Source of the DNA: an uncultured Lysobacteraceae bacterium
GTDB lineage: Bacteria > Pseudomonadota > Gammaproteobacteria > Xanthomonadales > Xanthomonadaceae
NCBI GenBank assembly: GCA_946482565.1
Contig: CAMLSB010000040.1
Location: forward strand, 1 to 12,825
Direction of reading: 5' to 3'
Length of the DNA stretch: 12,825 nucleotides
Positions 6,970-12,825 of this stretch are shown here, in pieces. Both the position numbers and the translations under genes were made by a program. The notes beneath the pieces were generated by a model. That model saw nothing but the letters and a program-made list of their open reading frames with translations. It did not search any database and was not told the DNA's origin. Numbering within the stretch: position 1 is the stretch's first letter; every line of letters begins with the position of its first letter.

Positions 6970-7200
6970 ATGGCCACCCTGCACCCCCACGCGCTCCAGT
7001 CCTGCGCCAAGGCGCCCGCCCCCCATGGCATCGATGCCGACGCCCGGGTGCGTCGCCTGTGCCTGCTGGCGATCGCCGCGGCGGTGTTGCTCGCCGCTTA
7101 CGCCGGTGGCGTGGCCTGGGTCACGCACCAGGTGGAAGTCGGCGTGGACCGCAGCCTGCAGCCATTGCCGGCCGTGGTGCGCGACCAGCCCCGGCCCTGA
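6970..7200 (+). CDS. Small single-span membrane protein, unknown function
   Basis: 76-residue open frame from ATG at 6970 to TGA at 7198-7200. Almost every codon ends in G or C, matching the surrounding genes, which supports real coding. A hydrophilic N-terminus (1-28, with Cys12 and several His/Pro) precedes one hydrophobic helix at about 29-51 (LCLLAIAAAVLLAAYAGGVAW) and a short mostly hydrophilic C-terminus (52-76). The Arg cluster VRRL just before the span suggests the N-terminus is cytoplasmic by the positive-inside rule. There is no visible ribosome-binding site, and the start is abutted by a potential hairpin. It is transcribed away from the exported-protein gene and meets the convergent next gene at a shared hairpin. 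I know of no family to name. Confidence 0.62.
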   Translation: MATLHPHALQSCAKAPAPHGIDADARVRRLCLLAIAAAVLLAAYAGGVAWVTHQVEVGVDRSLQPLPAVVRDQPRP

Positions 7201-7238
7201 CCGAATCCGGCCCGCCCAGCCGCGGCGGGCGCATCGGT
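7200..7238. terminator. Hairpin between two convergent genes, possible bidirectional terminator
   Basis: GCCCGCC (7210-7216) pairs perfectly with GGCGGGC (7224-7230) around a 7-nt loop, and an outer ACCGA (7200-7204) can pair with TCGGT (7234-7238). The structure exactly fills the 38 bases between the stop of the plus-strand small membrane-protein gene and the stop of the minus-strand exported-protein gene. No T-tract follows on either strand, so it is not a canonical intrinsic terminator. Confidence 0.45.
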
Positions 7239-7682
7239 TCAGCGTGCTTCGAGCACGAACTTCCCGAAACCGATGCCGATGTCGAAGCCCTTGCCGGTTC
7301 CTGCGAGCGCAAGCGACACGTCGCCCTTCGTCATCGCCGTCGCCTTGCTCGACTTCACCGCGCCGGCGTGCGCTTCCGCCGAAACGTAAGTGCCGAGCAC
7401 GTCGTTGATCCGCTCCACGCCCGCGAACTTGCCGGTGCCGTCCTCGATCTTCGACTTGCCGAACGTCAGGCCGCCGCCCTTCGCGCTGATCTTCACCGCC
7501 AGGCTCTGCCCGTTGTCGCAGGTGACCGTGCCGCTGCCGGACGCGGTCTTGTAGAACACCGACCAGCCGGCGAGGTTGTAGTGCAGCTTGCACTCGAGCG
7601 TGCGTGCCGCATGCGCGGGCGCGACGATGCACAGCGACGCGAGCGCGACGGCGAGGCAGGACAGCGGCAGTCTGGCTTTCAT
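7239..7682 (-). CDS. Small exported protein of unknown function
   Basis: 147 residues with a clear signal peptide (MKARLPLSCLAVALASL..., cleavage expected after AHA at residue 25). The mature part of about 122 residues is Gly/Lys-rich and looks like beta-strands: GSGTVTCDNGQ (49-59), VKISAKGGGLTFGKSKI (63-79), DVLGTYVSAEAHAGAV (94-109), SLALAGTGKGFDIGIGFGKF (123-142). Two cysteines (31 and 55) remain after cleavage and could form a disulphide. No catalytic motif is visible; a periplasmic or outer-membrane-associated role is inferred from the signal peptide. The start has a GGAG eight bases upstream and overlaps the HAD hydrolase stop by 4 nt (ATGA), so the two are likely coupled. I cannot name the family. 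Confidence 0.83.
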   Translation of the reverse strand: MKARLPLSCLAVALASLCIVAPAHAARTLECKLHYNLAGWSVFYKTASGSGTVTCDNGQSLAVKISAKGGGLTFGKSKIEDGTGKFAGVERINDVLGTYVSAEAHAGAVKSSKATAMTKGDVSLALAGTGKGFDIGIGFGKFVLEAR

Positions 7683-8461
7683 GCGGGCACTCCGGTGGCG
7701 GAAGGATGTGATGTCGCGGATGCGGATGCAGCGGCAGCGGCAGCGGCGAGCGATGCCACCGCGGCCGGCAATCCGGCGGGCGATGCGACTTCGCGCACGC
7801 GCCCGGCCGTGCCGTCGGGCAGTTGCGCGTGCGTTTCGTGGACCCAGGTCACGTGGTAGGGCATGTGCACGCCCCAGCCGCCGAGCGCGAGCACCGGCGC
7901 GATGTCGGAGCGCAGCGAATTGCCGACCATCGCGAACTGCCGCGGTGCGATGCCGAACTCGGCAAGCACGCGCGCATAGGTCGATGCGTCCTTCTCGCTC
8001 ACGATCTCGATGCGCGGGAACAGGTCGGCGAGTCCCGATTCGCGGACCTTCGCTTCCTGGTGGAACAGGTCGCCCTTGGTGATGAGCACGACGTCATGCT
8101 CCGCGGCGATCGCGGACACGGCCTCGCGGATGCCGGGCAGCAGGTCCACCGGGTGGCGCAGGATGGTCTTGCCGAGTTCGACGATGCGCCGCAGGTCGGC
8201 GGCGGAGATGCGCGCGTCGGTGATCGCGATGGCGGCTTCCACCATCGACAGCGTCATGCCCTTGGCGCCATAGCCGAACAGCGCGATGTTCGCGCCCTCG
8301 ATGGCGTAGAGGCGCTCGTGCACGTCGTCGAGCGCGACATAGTGGCCCACGATGCGCTCGAATTCCGCCTGGGCGGCGCGGTAATAGTCCTCGCTGCGCC
8401 AGAGGGTGTCGTCGCCGTCGAAGCCGACGAGGCGCAAGCCAGTCGAAGATCCGTCATCCAT
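7679..8461 (-). CDS. HAD-superfamily hydrolase (haloacid dehalogenase-like phosphatase)
   Basis: 260-residue cytoplasmic enzyme, probably a small-molecule phosphatase. HAD motif I is GFDGDDTLW (residues 13-21) with nucleophile Asp15 and acid/base Asp17. Motif II is VVLITKGD with Thr128. Motif III is the Lys157 in VSEKD. Motif IV is MVGNSLRSDI with Asp186. A helical cap lies between about 25 and 100. The last 23 residues (238-260) are an Ala/Ser/Thr-rich tail encoded partly by GGCAGC-type 6-bp repeats near 7728-7747 and are probably not part of the fold. The ATG at 8461 is placed shortly before motif I; no strong ribosome-binding site is seen. Substrate unknown. Its stop overlaps the start of the following exported-protein gene by 4 nt. 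Confidence 0.92.
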   Translation of the reverse strand: MDDGSSTGLRLVGFDGDDTLWRSEDYYRAAQAEFERIVGHYVALDDVHERLYAIEGANIALFGYGAKGMTLSMVEAAIAITDARISAADLRRIVELGKTILRHPVDLLPGIREAVSAIAAEHDVVLITKGDLFHQEAKVRESGLADLFPRIEIVSEKDASTYARVLAEFGIAPRQFAMVGNSLRSDIAPVLALGGWGVHMPYHVTWVHETHAQLPDGTAGRVREVASPAGLPAAVASLAAAAAAASASATSHPSATGVPA

Positions 8462-8499
8462 GGCGCAAGTCTACGTCCCGGCGCGTACACGGCAAGCGA

Positions 8500-8545
8500 G
8501 GCCTGCCGCGCCGGAACGCAGGCCAGCCCGGCATCGGACTGGCCT
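8500..8545 (-). other. Overlapping alternative stem-loops between the EF-hand and HAD genes
   Basis: GGCCTGC (8500-8506) can pair with GCAGGCC (8518-8524) around an 11-nt loop. AGGCCAG (8520-8526) can pair with CTGGCCT (8539-8545) around a 12-nt loop. The two hairpins share 8520-8524, so only one can form at a time. They lie in the 99-bp gap downstream of the EF-hand gene. No T-tract follows, so this could be a weak terminator, a processing site or chance. Confidence 0.28.
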
Positions 8546-8560
8546 GGTGGCGTCAGCGGT

Positions 8561-9037
8561 TCAACGCCCCGGCTTCGACGGCGATGGGCTGTCCTGGCGG
8601 GCGGCGAGGTAGGCCTTGTACTCGTCGGCGGTCAGCGCGCCGTCCTTGTCCGCGTCCGCGGTGTCGAACGCCTGGGAAAGGGCGTCCACCGGCGCGGCTT
8701 CGGTCTTGCTCAGGCTGCCGTCGTGGTCGGCATCGAGGTCGGACCAGCTGACCTTCTTCGGGCCAGCCGGATCGGCGGGCGTGGCCGGCGTTGCGGGCGT
8801 TGCCGGGGTCGCCGGCGTTTCCTGCTGCGGATCGGCGGGCGTCGCGGGCGTAGCCGGGGTTGCGGGCGTGGCCGGCGTCGTAGGGGCGGCATCCTGGGTG
8901 CCCATGTGTTGCTCCATGGCCTGGGTGCTGGCGTGTTCGCGGGCGCTGTCGCTCGCGTGCGCATCCTGGGCGAAGGCCAGCGGCGCGGCGGACAGGGAGG
9001 CAGCGGCAAGGGCGAGGGAAAGCAGTTGGCGATTCAT
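8561..9037 (-). CDS. Exported EF-hand calcium-binding protein with (TPA)n spacer
   Basis: 158 residues from the ATG at 9037. A signal peptide (MNRQLLSLALAAASLSAAPLAFA) is followed by a polar Gln/His-rich stretch, a Thr-Pro-Ala repeat spacer (about 53-90) and two EF-hand loops. Loop 1 is DADHDGSLSKTE (102-113) and loop 2 is DADKDGALTADE (128-139); both have Asp at positions 1, 3 and 5, Gly at 6 and Glu at 12, so both should bind calcium. The C-terminal tail is Ser/Pro-rich. An ATG 15 bases upstream (9052) is less likely: the chosen ATG has GGAG nine bases before it and begins directly at the signal peptide. The spacer holds two near-identical 20-residue blocks. Role is probably periplasmic or secreted calcium binding; no enzymatic domain is seen. 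Confidence 0.9.
   Translation of the reverse strand: MNRQLLSLALAAASLSAAPLAFAQDAHASDSAREHASTQAMEQHMGTQDAAPTTPATPATPATPATPADPQQETPATPATPATPATPADPAGPKKVSWSDLDADHDGSLSKTEAAPVDALSQAFDTADADKDGALTADEYKAYLAARQDSPSPSKPGR
8769..8888. repeat. Two-copy 60-bp tandem repeat encoding the TPA spacer
   Basis: The segment beginning GGATCGGCGGGCGT recurs exactly 60 bp apart (8769 and 8829). It lies in frame inside the EF-hand gene, so each copy adds a 20-residue block: four TPA units followed by TPADP and a short variable end (QQE or AGP). Within each block the DNA is itself a degenerate 9-bp repeat. Third-position differences between copies show the duplication is not very recent or is under selection at the protein level. 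Confidence 0.75.
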
Positions 9038-9128
9038 CGAGGAGAGCTCCATTCGTGTTGGTCGTCGCGGTCTTCAGCCGCGGGGACACGCTGGCGCTTT
9101 CGCGATGAACGGCGCACCCGCGCCGATG

Positions 9129-9150
9129 GTTAAGGCAACGTTCGCTTAAC
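9129..9150. promoter_or_regulatory. Inverted repeat GTTAAG-N10-CTTAAC upstream of the EF-hand gene
   Basis: GTTAAG (9129-9134) and CTTAAC (9145-9150) form a perfect 6-bp inverted repeat with a 10-bp spacer in the 227-bp region between the EF-hand start and the RES-gene stop. It is a conspicuous A/T-containing island in GC-rich DNA, about 92-113 bp upstream of the EF-hand ATG, which suits an operator or promoter. The rest of 9038-9264 holds only the hairpins listed separately. The regulator is unknown. Confidence 0.3.
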
Positions 9151-9189
9151 CCCTCGTGCCCGAGCTTGCGCTAGGCGTTGTCGTGAGGG

Positions 9190-9232
9190 GCAAGGCGCCG
9201 CCTTGCGTGCACGCGGCGCAACGGGCGCCGCG
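9190..9232 (-). terminator. Two tandem perfect hairpins downstream of the RES gene
   Basis: Reading along the minus-strand transcript, the first stem is CGCGGCGC/GCGCCGCG (9212-9219 with 9225-9232; 8 bp, 5-nt loop). The second is GCAAGGC/GCCTTGC (9190-9196 with 9200-9206; 7 bp, 3-nt loop). They start 33 bases after the RES stop. No T-tract follows, so they would act as Rho-associated or 3'-stabilising structures if functional. Position after a gene and tight loops make this more convincing than the other hairpins here. Confidence 0.45.
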
Positions 9233-9264
9233 ACGCTTCCGCGTAACTGAATCGAACACAACCT

Positions 9265-9864
9265 TCATCTTGCTGACCGCAGCCGCGGGTCCACCTGCAG
9301 CGGCGCAAGCGCCTGCACCTGCAGTGCCGCGTAGGCCGGATGGGAGGGCGACAGCAGCATGTTGTGCTCCCCGGCGACGAGCGCGCTGGGCACGCGCAGC
9401 GCCAACGAGCGCCCGGACGCGAGCCAGTCGGCGCCCACCTGCTGCACTTCGGCGCGATAGGGAAGATGGCACCAGGTCGAGGGCTCGTTGCATTCGGCGA
9501 GGGTGGTGCCAGGCGGCAGTTCCGCCGTCGCCAGCAGCAGTCCGTCGCCGGAAGCGCTGCCGCCGTGCGCGAGGAATTCGAGCAATGCGCCCGCCGGCGA
9601 CAGCGACGCGTAGACGCAGGCGTGGCCCGGCGGGCTCCAGCGTCCGCCCGCCGTGGTCGGTGCGAACGGCTCGGCGGCCTGCCCGGCTTCGACGACGCGG
9701 TAGACGCGCAGCGGGCCGTGTGCCGCCTCGACGACGACGTCGGCCGACGGCGTGGCAGCGGTGGGCGAGGTCATCGCGGGCGGATCGCTGGCAGGAAAGG
9801 TTCCCGCGAGGGCTTCGTCGAGGCAGCGCGCGGTTTCGGCGGCTTCGCTGTGTTCCCTGGCCAT
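9265..9864 (-). CDS. RES-domain protein (putative NAD+ phosphorylase toxin family)
   Basis: 199 residues. The RES domain (about 48-195) shows LRVYRVV (52-58), GGRWSPPGHACVYASLSPAGALLEFLAH (73-100), VQQVGADWLASGRSLALRVPSALV (140-163) and NMLLSPSHPAY (168-178), ending in DPRL. Family-conserved polar residues visible are Arg53, Arg75, Tyr85, Glu96 and Ser160, so the active-site set looks intact. RES proteins of the Xre-MbcA-ParS systems degrade NAD+ by phosphorolysis; whether this one does is unproven. N-terminal to it is a segment with CLDEALAGTFPASDPPA (14-30), resembling a short motif found in small proteobacterial proteins. AGGAG lies 8 bases before the ATG at 9864. No Xre/MbcA-like antitoxin gene flanks it: the upstream gene is DUF1993 and downstream is an EF-hand gene. 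It may be orphaned, chromosomally domesticated or controlled differently. Confidence 0.88.
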   Translation of the reverse strand: MAREHSEAAETARCLDEALAGTFPASDPPAMTSPTAATPSADVVVEAAHGPLRVYRVVEAGQAAEPFAPTTAGGRWSPPGHACVYASLSPAGALLEFLAHGGSASGDGLLLATAELPPGTTLAECNEPSTWCHLPYRAEVQQVGADWLASGRSLALRVPSALVAGEHNMLLSPSHPAYAALQVQALAPLQVDPRLRSAR

Positions 9865-9953
9865 GGCGCTTCTCCTGTGGAGGTTCGCCGCAGGGTGCCG
9901 CAGGCGTGGTCGACCGGCCGTGAGCGAGGGGGCGCGCGGCCGGCCGCGTTCCG

Positions 9954-10466
9954 TCAGCCGCGTCCGCCGCCGATGTAGTCCGCCTTGCCGAGCGCCACGC
10001 CGGCCTGGCGCAGGATGTCGTAGGCCGTGGTGACGTGGAAGAACACGTTCGGCAGGGTGAACTGCAGCAGGTAGGACTGGCCGTCGAAGCGGCGGTCGCC
10101 GTTGCGCGAGGGAACGACGATCTCGCGGCCTTCGCTGCCGTCGATGCGCGCGGCATCGAAGCCCTCGATGTAGGCGATGGCGGCGTCGAGGCGCGCGTAC
10201 AGCTGCGCGAACGTGGTTTCCTCGTCGGCGAAGGACCGCGGCGCCTCGCCCGCCAGGCGCGCGGCGCAACGCGCCGACATGTCGGCGGCGATCTGCACCT
10301 GCCGCACCAGCGGCAGCATGTCGGGCACCAGCCGCGTCTGCAGCAGGATGCCCGCATCGAAACCGCGATCTTCGGCGAAGGCTTCGCCCTTCTGCAGGAT
10401 GTGGCGCAGGTTCTCGAGCGTGCGCACGAGCACGGGGACCGACGCCTGGTACATGGAAATCGCCAT
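9954..10466 (-). CDS. DUF1993 family protein
   Basis: 170-residue soluble helical protein, recognisable as DUF1993 by its N-terminal SMYQASVPVLVRTLENLRHIL (residues 4-24) and its C-terminal SYLLQFTLPNVFFHVTTAYDILRQAGV (131-157). The family is predicted to share the DinB/YfiT four-helix bundle. His144 lies in the position usually conserved in the last helix; a full metal-binding triad is not evident, so metal binding is uncertain. The start ATG at 10466 has AGGAG eight bases upstream. It is on the same strand as the RES gene, 89 bp before it, so co-transcription is possible. It is divergent from apt. Function is unknown. Confidence 0.9.
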   Translation of the reverse strand: MAISMYQASVPVLVRTLENLRHILQKGEAFAEDRGFDAGILLQTRLVPDMLPLVRQVQIAADMSARCAARLAGEAPRSFADEETTFAQLYARLDAAIAYIEGFDAARIDGSEGREIVVPSRNGDRRFDGQSYLLQFTLPNVFFHVTTAYDILRQAGVALGKADYIGGGRG

Positions 10467-10579
10467 CGGGAACGCTCCTGGAGGGACGGCGCCTGCGCCG
10501 GATGCGGCGATTATCCGCCTTTGTCGCGCCGCCGGGCAGATGCGGATAGGATCGGCGCGAACCTTCCCGGAGACCGCCC

Positions 10580-11101
10580 GTGGCCGGCTGGCGCGACCTG
10601 ATCCGCGATGTCCCCGACTTCCCGCGCGCGGGCATCGTGTTCAAGGACATCACCCCGCTGCTCGCCGACGCGGACGGCTTCGCCGCGGCGATCGACGCGA
10701 TGGCTGCGCCGTGGCGCGGGATCGCGCTCGATGCGGTGTTCGCGGTCGAATCGCGCGGCTTCATCCTCGGCGCGGCGCTGGCGCGTGCGCTCGGACTCGG
10801 CTTCGTGCCGGTGCGCAAGGCCGGCAAGCTGCCGGCGCGCGCGCATTCGCAGGCCTACGCGCTGGAATATGGCAGCGACCGGCTCGAAGTCCACGCCGAT
10901 GCCGTGCCGCACGGCGCGCGCGTGCTGCTGGTCGACGACGTGCTGGCGACCGGCGGCACGCTCGCCGCGGCGCTGGCGCTTGCGCGGAGGCAGGGCGCGC
11001 ACGTCGTCGGGGCCGCCTTGCTCATCGAACTCGGCTTCCTCGGCGGACGTGCCCGCTGGGATCCGGCGGTCCCGCTCGAGACCGCGCTCGCGTTCGACTA
11101 G
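10580..11101 (+). CDS. apt: Adenine phosphoribosyltransferase
   Basis: 173-residue cytoplasmic enzyme converting adenine and PRPP to AMP and pyrophosphate (purine salvage). Motifs are [15 protein letters not shown] (residues 14-28), the ESRGF substrate-binding segment (57-61), the flexible-loop Tyr in YALEYG (93-98), the PRPP-binding signature [13 protein letters not shown] (115-127) and ELGFLGGR (150-157). Length is normal for the family (about 170-185). The start is a GTG at 10580 with GGAG eight bases upstream. A TTGTCG at 10521-10526 with GATAGG 18 bp later is a weak promoter candidate. It is divergent from the DUF1993 gene and convergent with the P1 peptidase: the two stop codons share a CTAG (11098-11101). 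Confidence 0.96.
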   Translation: MAGWRDLIRDVPDFPRAGIVFKDITPLLADADGFAAAIDAMAAPWRGIALDAVFAVESRGFILGAALARALGLGFVPVRKAGKLPARAHSQAYALEYGSDRLEVHADAVPHGARVLLVDDVLATGGTLAAALALARRQGAHVVGAALLIELGFLGGRARWDPAVPLETALAFD

Positions 11102-12228
11102 CGCCCGGGCTGGCGCCGCAACAGCGGCAGCACCTTGTCCAGCGGCAGCGCCGGCACGTAGCCGCGATGGCCGCGTACCGAGTGCGCGCGGAACAGTGAA
11201 TCCAGGATCGCTTCCCCGGTCGCATCTGCGACGCCCACGAACAGGCCGTCGAGATCGTCGTTCGCGAGGGTTGCCGCGCCCTGCGCGGGCTTGCCGCGGA
11301 TGCGCCGCACGCCGGGGGCGGTGGAGAACGCGATGACGTAGTCGCCCGAACCGTTCGACATCGACGAGCCGGTGCGCGCCAGCCCGCTGATCGCGCGCTT
11401 GGCCAGGCGATCGAGCTCGCGCGCGTCGAGCGGTGCGTCGGTCGCCACCACGATCATGATGCTGCCGTCGCCGTCCGCGACCGGCGCGTCCGGCCCGGGC
11501 TGGATGCTCGCCGGATCCGGCAGCGTGGGTCCGACGACGGTGCCGTCGATGGTGAGCGTGCCGCCGAAATTGCTCTGCACCAGCACGCCCACGGTGTAGC
11601 GCGCGCCGGCGACTTCGACCTGGCGCGAACTGGTGCCGATGCCACCTTTCCATCCGAACGCGACCGTCCCGGTGCCCGCGCCGATCGCGCCTTCTTCCAC
11701 GTTGTCGGTCGAAGCATCCGTGAGCGCGGCGAGCACATGCTCGCGCCGCAGCGGGCGCGCACGCAGGTCGTTGAGGAAGCCGTCGTTGGTCTCGCCGACC
11801 ACCGGATTCAGCGAGCGCACGTTCTCCATCCCCGGCTTCGCGAGCTGCCATCCGGCCAGCGCATCGGCGGCGGTCCAGACCTCGAGCGTGCCGGTGAGCA
11901 GGATCGGCGTCTCCAGTTCGCCCAGCTCCTGGACCTGGGTGATGCCGAGCAGCTTGCCGAAGCCGTTGGCGACGTGGATCGCGGCCGGCACGCGCTCCGC
12001 GTAGAGATCGCCGCCGTGCGGCAGGATCGCGGTGACGCCGGTGCGCACGTCGTCGCCCTCGACGACCGTGGCGTGGCCGACCGCGACGCCGGGCACGTCG
12101 ACGATCGCGTTGCGCGGCCCCGTCGGCAGCGTGCCGATCACCACGCCGGCTTCGCGTGCCCGCGGCCGCTCGCTTGCGTGCACCACCCCGACCGCCAGCA
12201 CCCATGCCAGCACCATCATCGTCCGCAT
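11098..12228 (-). CDS. Exported P1 (DmpA/S58-type) self-processing peptidase
   Basis: 376 residues from the ATG at 12228, preceded by a purine-rich GGGGGAAC about four bases upstream. The frame is open for 64 codons further upstream, but that stretch runs through an inverted repeat and is Arg/Pro-rich noise. A signal peptide ([18 protein letters not shown]) precedes the mature enzyme. Family signatures are DVPGVAVGH (44-52), [13 protein letters not shown] (87-99), [14 protein letters not shown] (141-154), [10 protein letters not shown] (193-202), and the autocleavage/nucleophile site [14 protein letters not shown] with Gly255-Ser256. DmpA uses Ser250 as its N-terminal nucleophile after self-cleavage, so position and total length agree. 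[12 protein letters not shown] (292-303) is the conserved beta-subunit motif. Members cleave N-terminal residues or beta-amino-acid peptides; specificity here is unknown. Periplasmic location is inferred from the signal peptide. Confidence 0.93.
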   Translation of the reverse strand: MRTMMVLAWVLAVGVVHASERPRAREAGVVIGTLPTGPRNAIVDVPGVAVGHATVVEGDDVRTGVTAILPHGGDLYAERVPAAIHVANGFGKLLGITQVQELGELETPILLTGTLEVWTAADALAGWQLAKPGMENVRSLNPVVGETNDGFLNDLRARPLRREHVLAALTDASTDNVEEGAIGAGTGTVAFGWKGGIGTSSRQVEVAGARYTVGVLVQSNFGGTLTIDGTVVGPTLPDPASIQPGPDAPVADGDGSIMIVVATDAPLDARELDRLAKRAISGLARTGSSMSNGSGDYVIAFSTAPGVRRIRGKPAQGAATLANDDLDGLFVGVADATGEAILDSLFRAHSVRGHRGYVPALPLDKVLPLLRRQPGR

Positions 12229-12329
12229 CGCTGTTCCCCCAGGCGAAAGCCAGGGCCAGAGCATCGCATGCAGATTGCGTCCGCGGCAGCGGCCCGCTCT
12301 TCTTCCGGCCGCCGGGCAAATCGGAGCGT

Positions 12330-12423
12330 CGGATGCGGGTGCCTTGGGGGGCGAATTAAAGGAGGAGGCGGAGGCCGCAGGCCGGAGCCGGGGGACATTC
12401 GCCCCCCAAGGCACCCGCATCCG
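12330..12423. repeat. Perfect 27-bp inverted repeat with purine-rich 40-bp loop
   Basis: Bases 12330-12356 are the exact reverse complement of 12397-12423. The arm starts CGGATGCGGGTGCCTTGG and includes six consecutive G. The 40-base loop between them is purine-rich (TAAAGGAGGAGG...), with a small GGCC-GCA-GGCC hairpin at 12373-12383. It begins 15 bases after the atpC stop and ends about 100 bases before the P1 peptidase start (reading on the minus strand). No T-tract follows the outer stem on either side, so a canonical intrinsic terminator is unlikely. It could be a REP/MITE-like repeat, a transcript-end stabiliser, or both. The remaining intergenic bases between 12229 and 12329 hold no other recognised feature. 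Confidence 0.9.
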
Positions 12424-12438
12424 GCGCCGCGATGAACC

Positions 12439-12825
12439 CTAGTGCTTGAGGTTCTTGCGCAGGCGCTCCAGCGCCTGCAGCTGCGCGGTGACCTCGGCCA
12501 GGCGCTGCTGCGCCTCGGCGACGTCCATCTTCTCGCCGCGGTGGGCGAGGATGCGCTCGGCTTCGGCCTTGGCCGCCAGCACCGACGCCTCGTCGATGTC
12601 CTGCGCGCGCACGGCGGTGTCGGCGAGCACCGTCACCACCTGCGGCTGCACCTCGAGGATGCCGCCGGAGATCGCGAAGTCGAGCTGCTCGCCCTCGGGC
12701 GTGGTCACCACGACCTTGCCCGGGCGCAGCCGCGTGATCAGCGGCGCGTGGCGCGGCGCGATGCCGAGTTCGCCCATCTCGCCGGTGGCCACGACCATGG
12801 TCGCCTCGCCGTGGAAGATCTCGGC
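12439..12825 (-). CDS. atpC: F1F0 ATP synthase epsilon subunit AtpC (5' end outside window)
   Basis: 128 residues are visible, running off the right edge; the family is about 135-140 long, so only about ten N-terminal residues are missing. The epsilon subunit is part of the central stalk and modulates ATP hydrolysis. Signatures are [29 protein letters not shown] and [29 protein letters not shown] in the N-terminal beta-sandwich, followed by the two C-terminal helices ([14 protein letters not shown] and [21 protein letters not shown]). An ATG lies in frame at 12798, but homology clearly continues upstream of it (AEIFHGEAT), so that is not the start. It should be the last gene of the atp operon, with atpD beyond the edge. 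A perfect 27-bp inverted repeat lies 15 bases downstream. Confidence 0.96.
   Translation of the reverse strand, partial: AEIFHGEATMVVATGEMGELGIAPRHAPLITRLRPGKVVVTTPEGEQLDFAISGGILEVQPQVVTVLADTAVRAQDIDEASVLAAKAEAERILAHRGEKMDVAEAQQRLAEVTAQLQALERLRKNLKH

Noticed and set aside
7728..7747. GGCAGC hexamer run as a regulatory repeat
   Set aside because: It encodes the Ala-rich tail of the HAD protein in frame; simple-sequence coding drift explains it.
8616..9149. Plus-strand open frame with Gly-Val-Ala repeats
   Set aside because: Antisense reading of the TPA repeats of the EF-hand gene.
9914..9943. CCGGCC/GGCCGG pairing between the DUF1993 and RES genes
   Set aside because: Short, self-complementary arms with an 18-nt loop; not distinguishable from chance in this base composition.
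9865..10827. Extended N-terminus of the RES protein
   Set aside because: Runs antisense to apt and out of frame through DUF1993; the ATG at 9864 has a strong AGGAG.
10511..12319. 602-codon minus-strand open frame
   Set aside because: Shadow of the P1 peptidase and apt region; Arg/Gly/Ala-rich and conflicts with two well-supported genes.
12229..12420. Extended N-terminus of the P1 peptidase through the inverted repeat
   Set aside because: The signal peptide begins at 12228 with a ribosome-binding site; upstream residues are noise.

Overview
The window is very GC-rich and densely packed, with strong G/C preference at third codon positions, frequent GTG/TTG starts and many 4-nt stop/start overlaps. 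Family content (DusA, AtpC, Apt, DUF347, DUF1993, RES, EF-hand and P1 peptidase genes) and codon style suggest a gammaproteobacterium of the Xanthomonadaceae/Lysobacteraceae type (Lysobacter- or Luteimonas-like). This placement is inference; no rRNA or other marker is present. I see no tRNA, rRNA, CRISPR array, transposase or prophage gene, and no gene-free stretch longer than about 230 bases.

Layout. (1) 1-3330, minus strand: a probable three-gene unit, LTA-synthase-family phosphoglycerol transferase -> four-repeat DUF347 membrane protein -> dusA (its 3' end lies outside the window). (2) 3331-3424: divergent promoter region with an 11-bp-spaced direct repeat. (3) 3425-5349, plus strand: OmpR/PhoB-type response regulator and a coupled membrane histidine kinase whose ATP-binding domain has lost its recognisable nucleotide-binding boxes. 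(4) 5325-6846, minus strand: exported protein -> GFA-type zinc enzyme -> GNAT acetyltransferase, each overlapping the next by 4 nt. (5) 6970-7200, plus strand: a 76-aa single-span membrane protein, ending in a hairpin shared with the convergent next gene. (6) 7239-8461, minus strand: HAD hydrolase coupled to a small exported protein. (7) 8561-10466, minus strand: EF-hand protein with a duplicated Thr-Pro-Ala spacer, RES-domain protein with an N-terminal FPASDPPA segment, and a DUF1993 protein. (8) 10580-11101, plus strand: apt (adenine salvage). (9) 11098-12228, minus strand: exported P1/DmpA-type self-processing peptidase. (10) 12330-12423: perfect 27-bp inverted repeat. (11) 12439-12825: atpC, the last gene of the ATP synthase operon that continues beyond the right edge.

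Most of the region is chromosomal housekeeping and accessory cell-envelope content. The items most worth a second look are the histidine kinase with a degenerate ATPase domain, next to a direct-repeat operator candidate, the long inverted repeat after atpC, and the RES toxin-like gene without a recognisable antitoxin partner. I did not find a clear multi-gene novel system, and I do not claim one.
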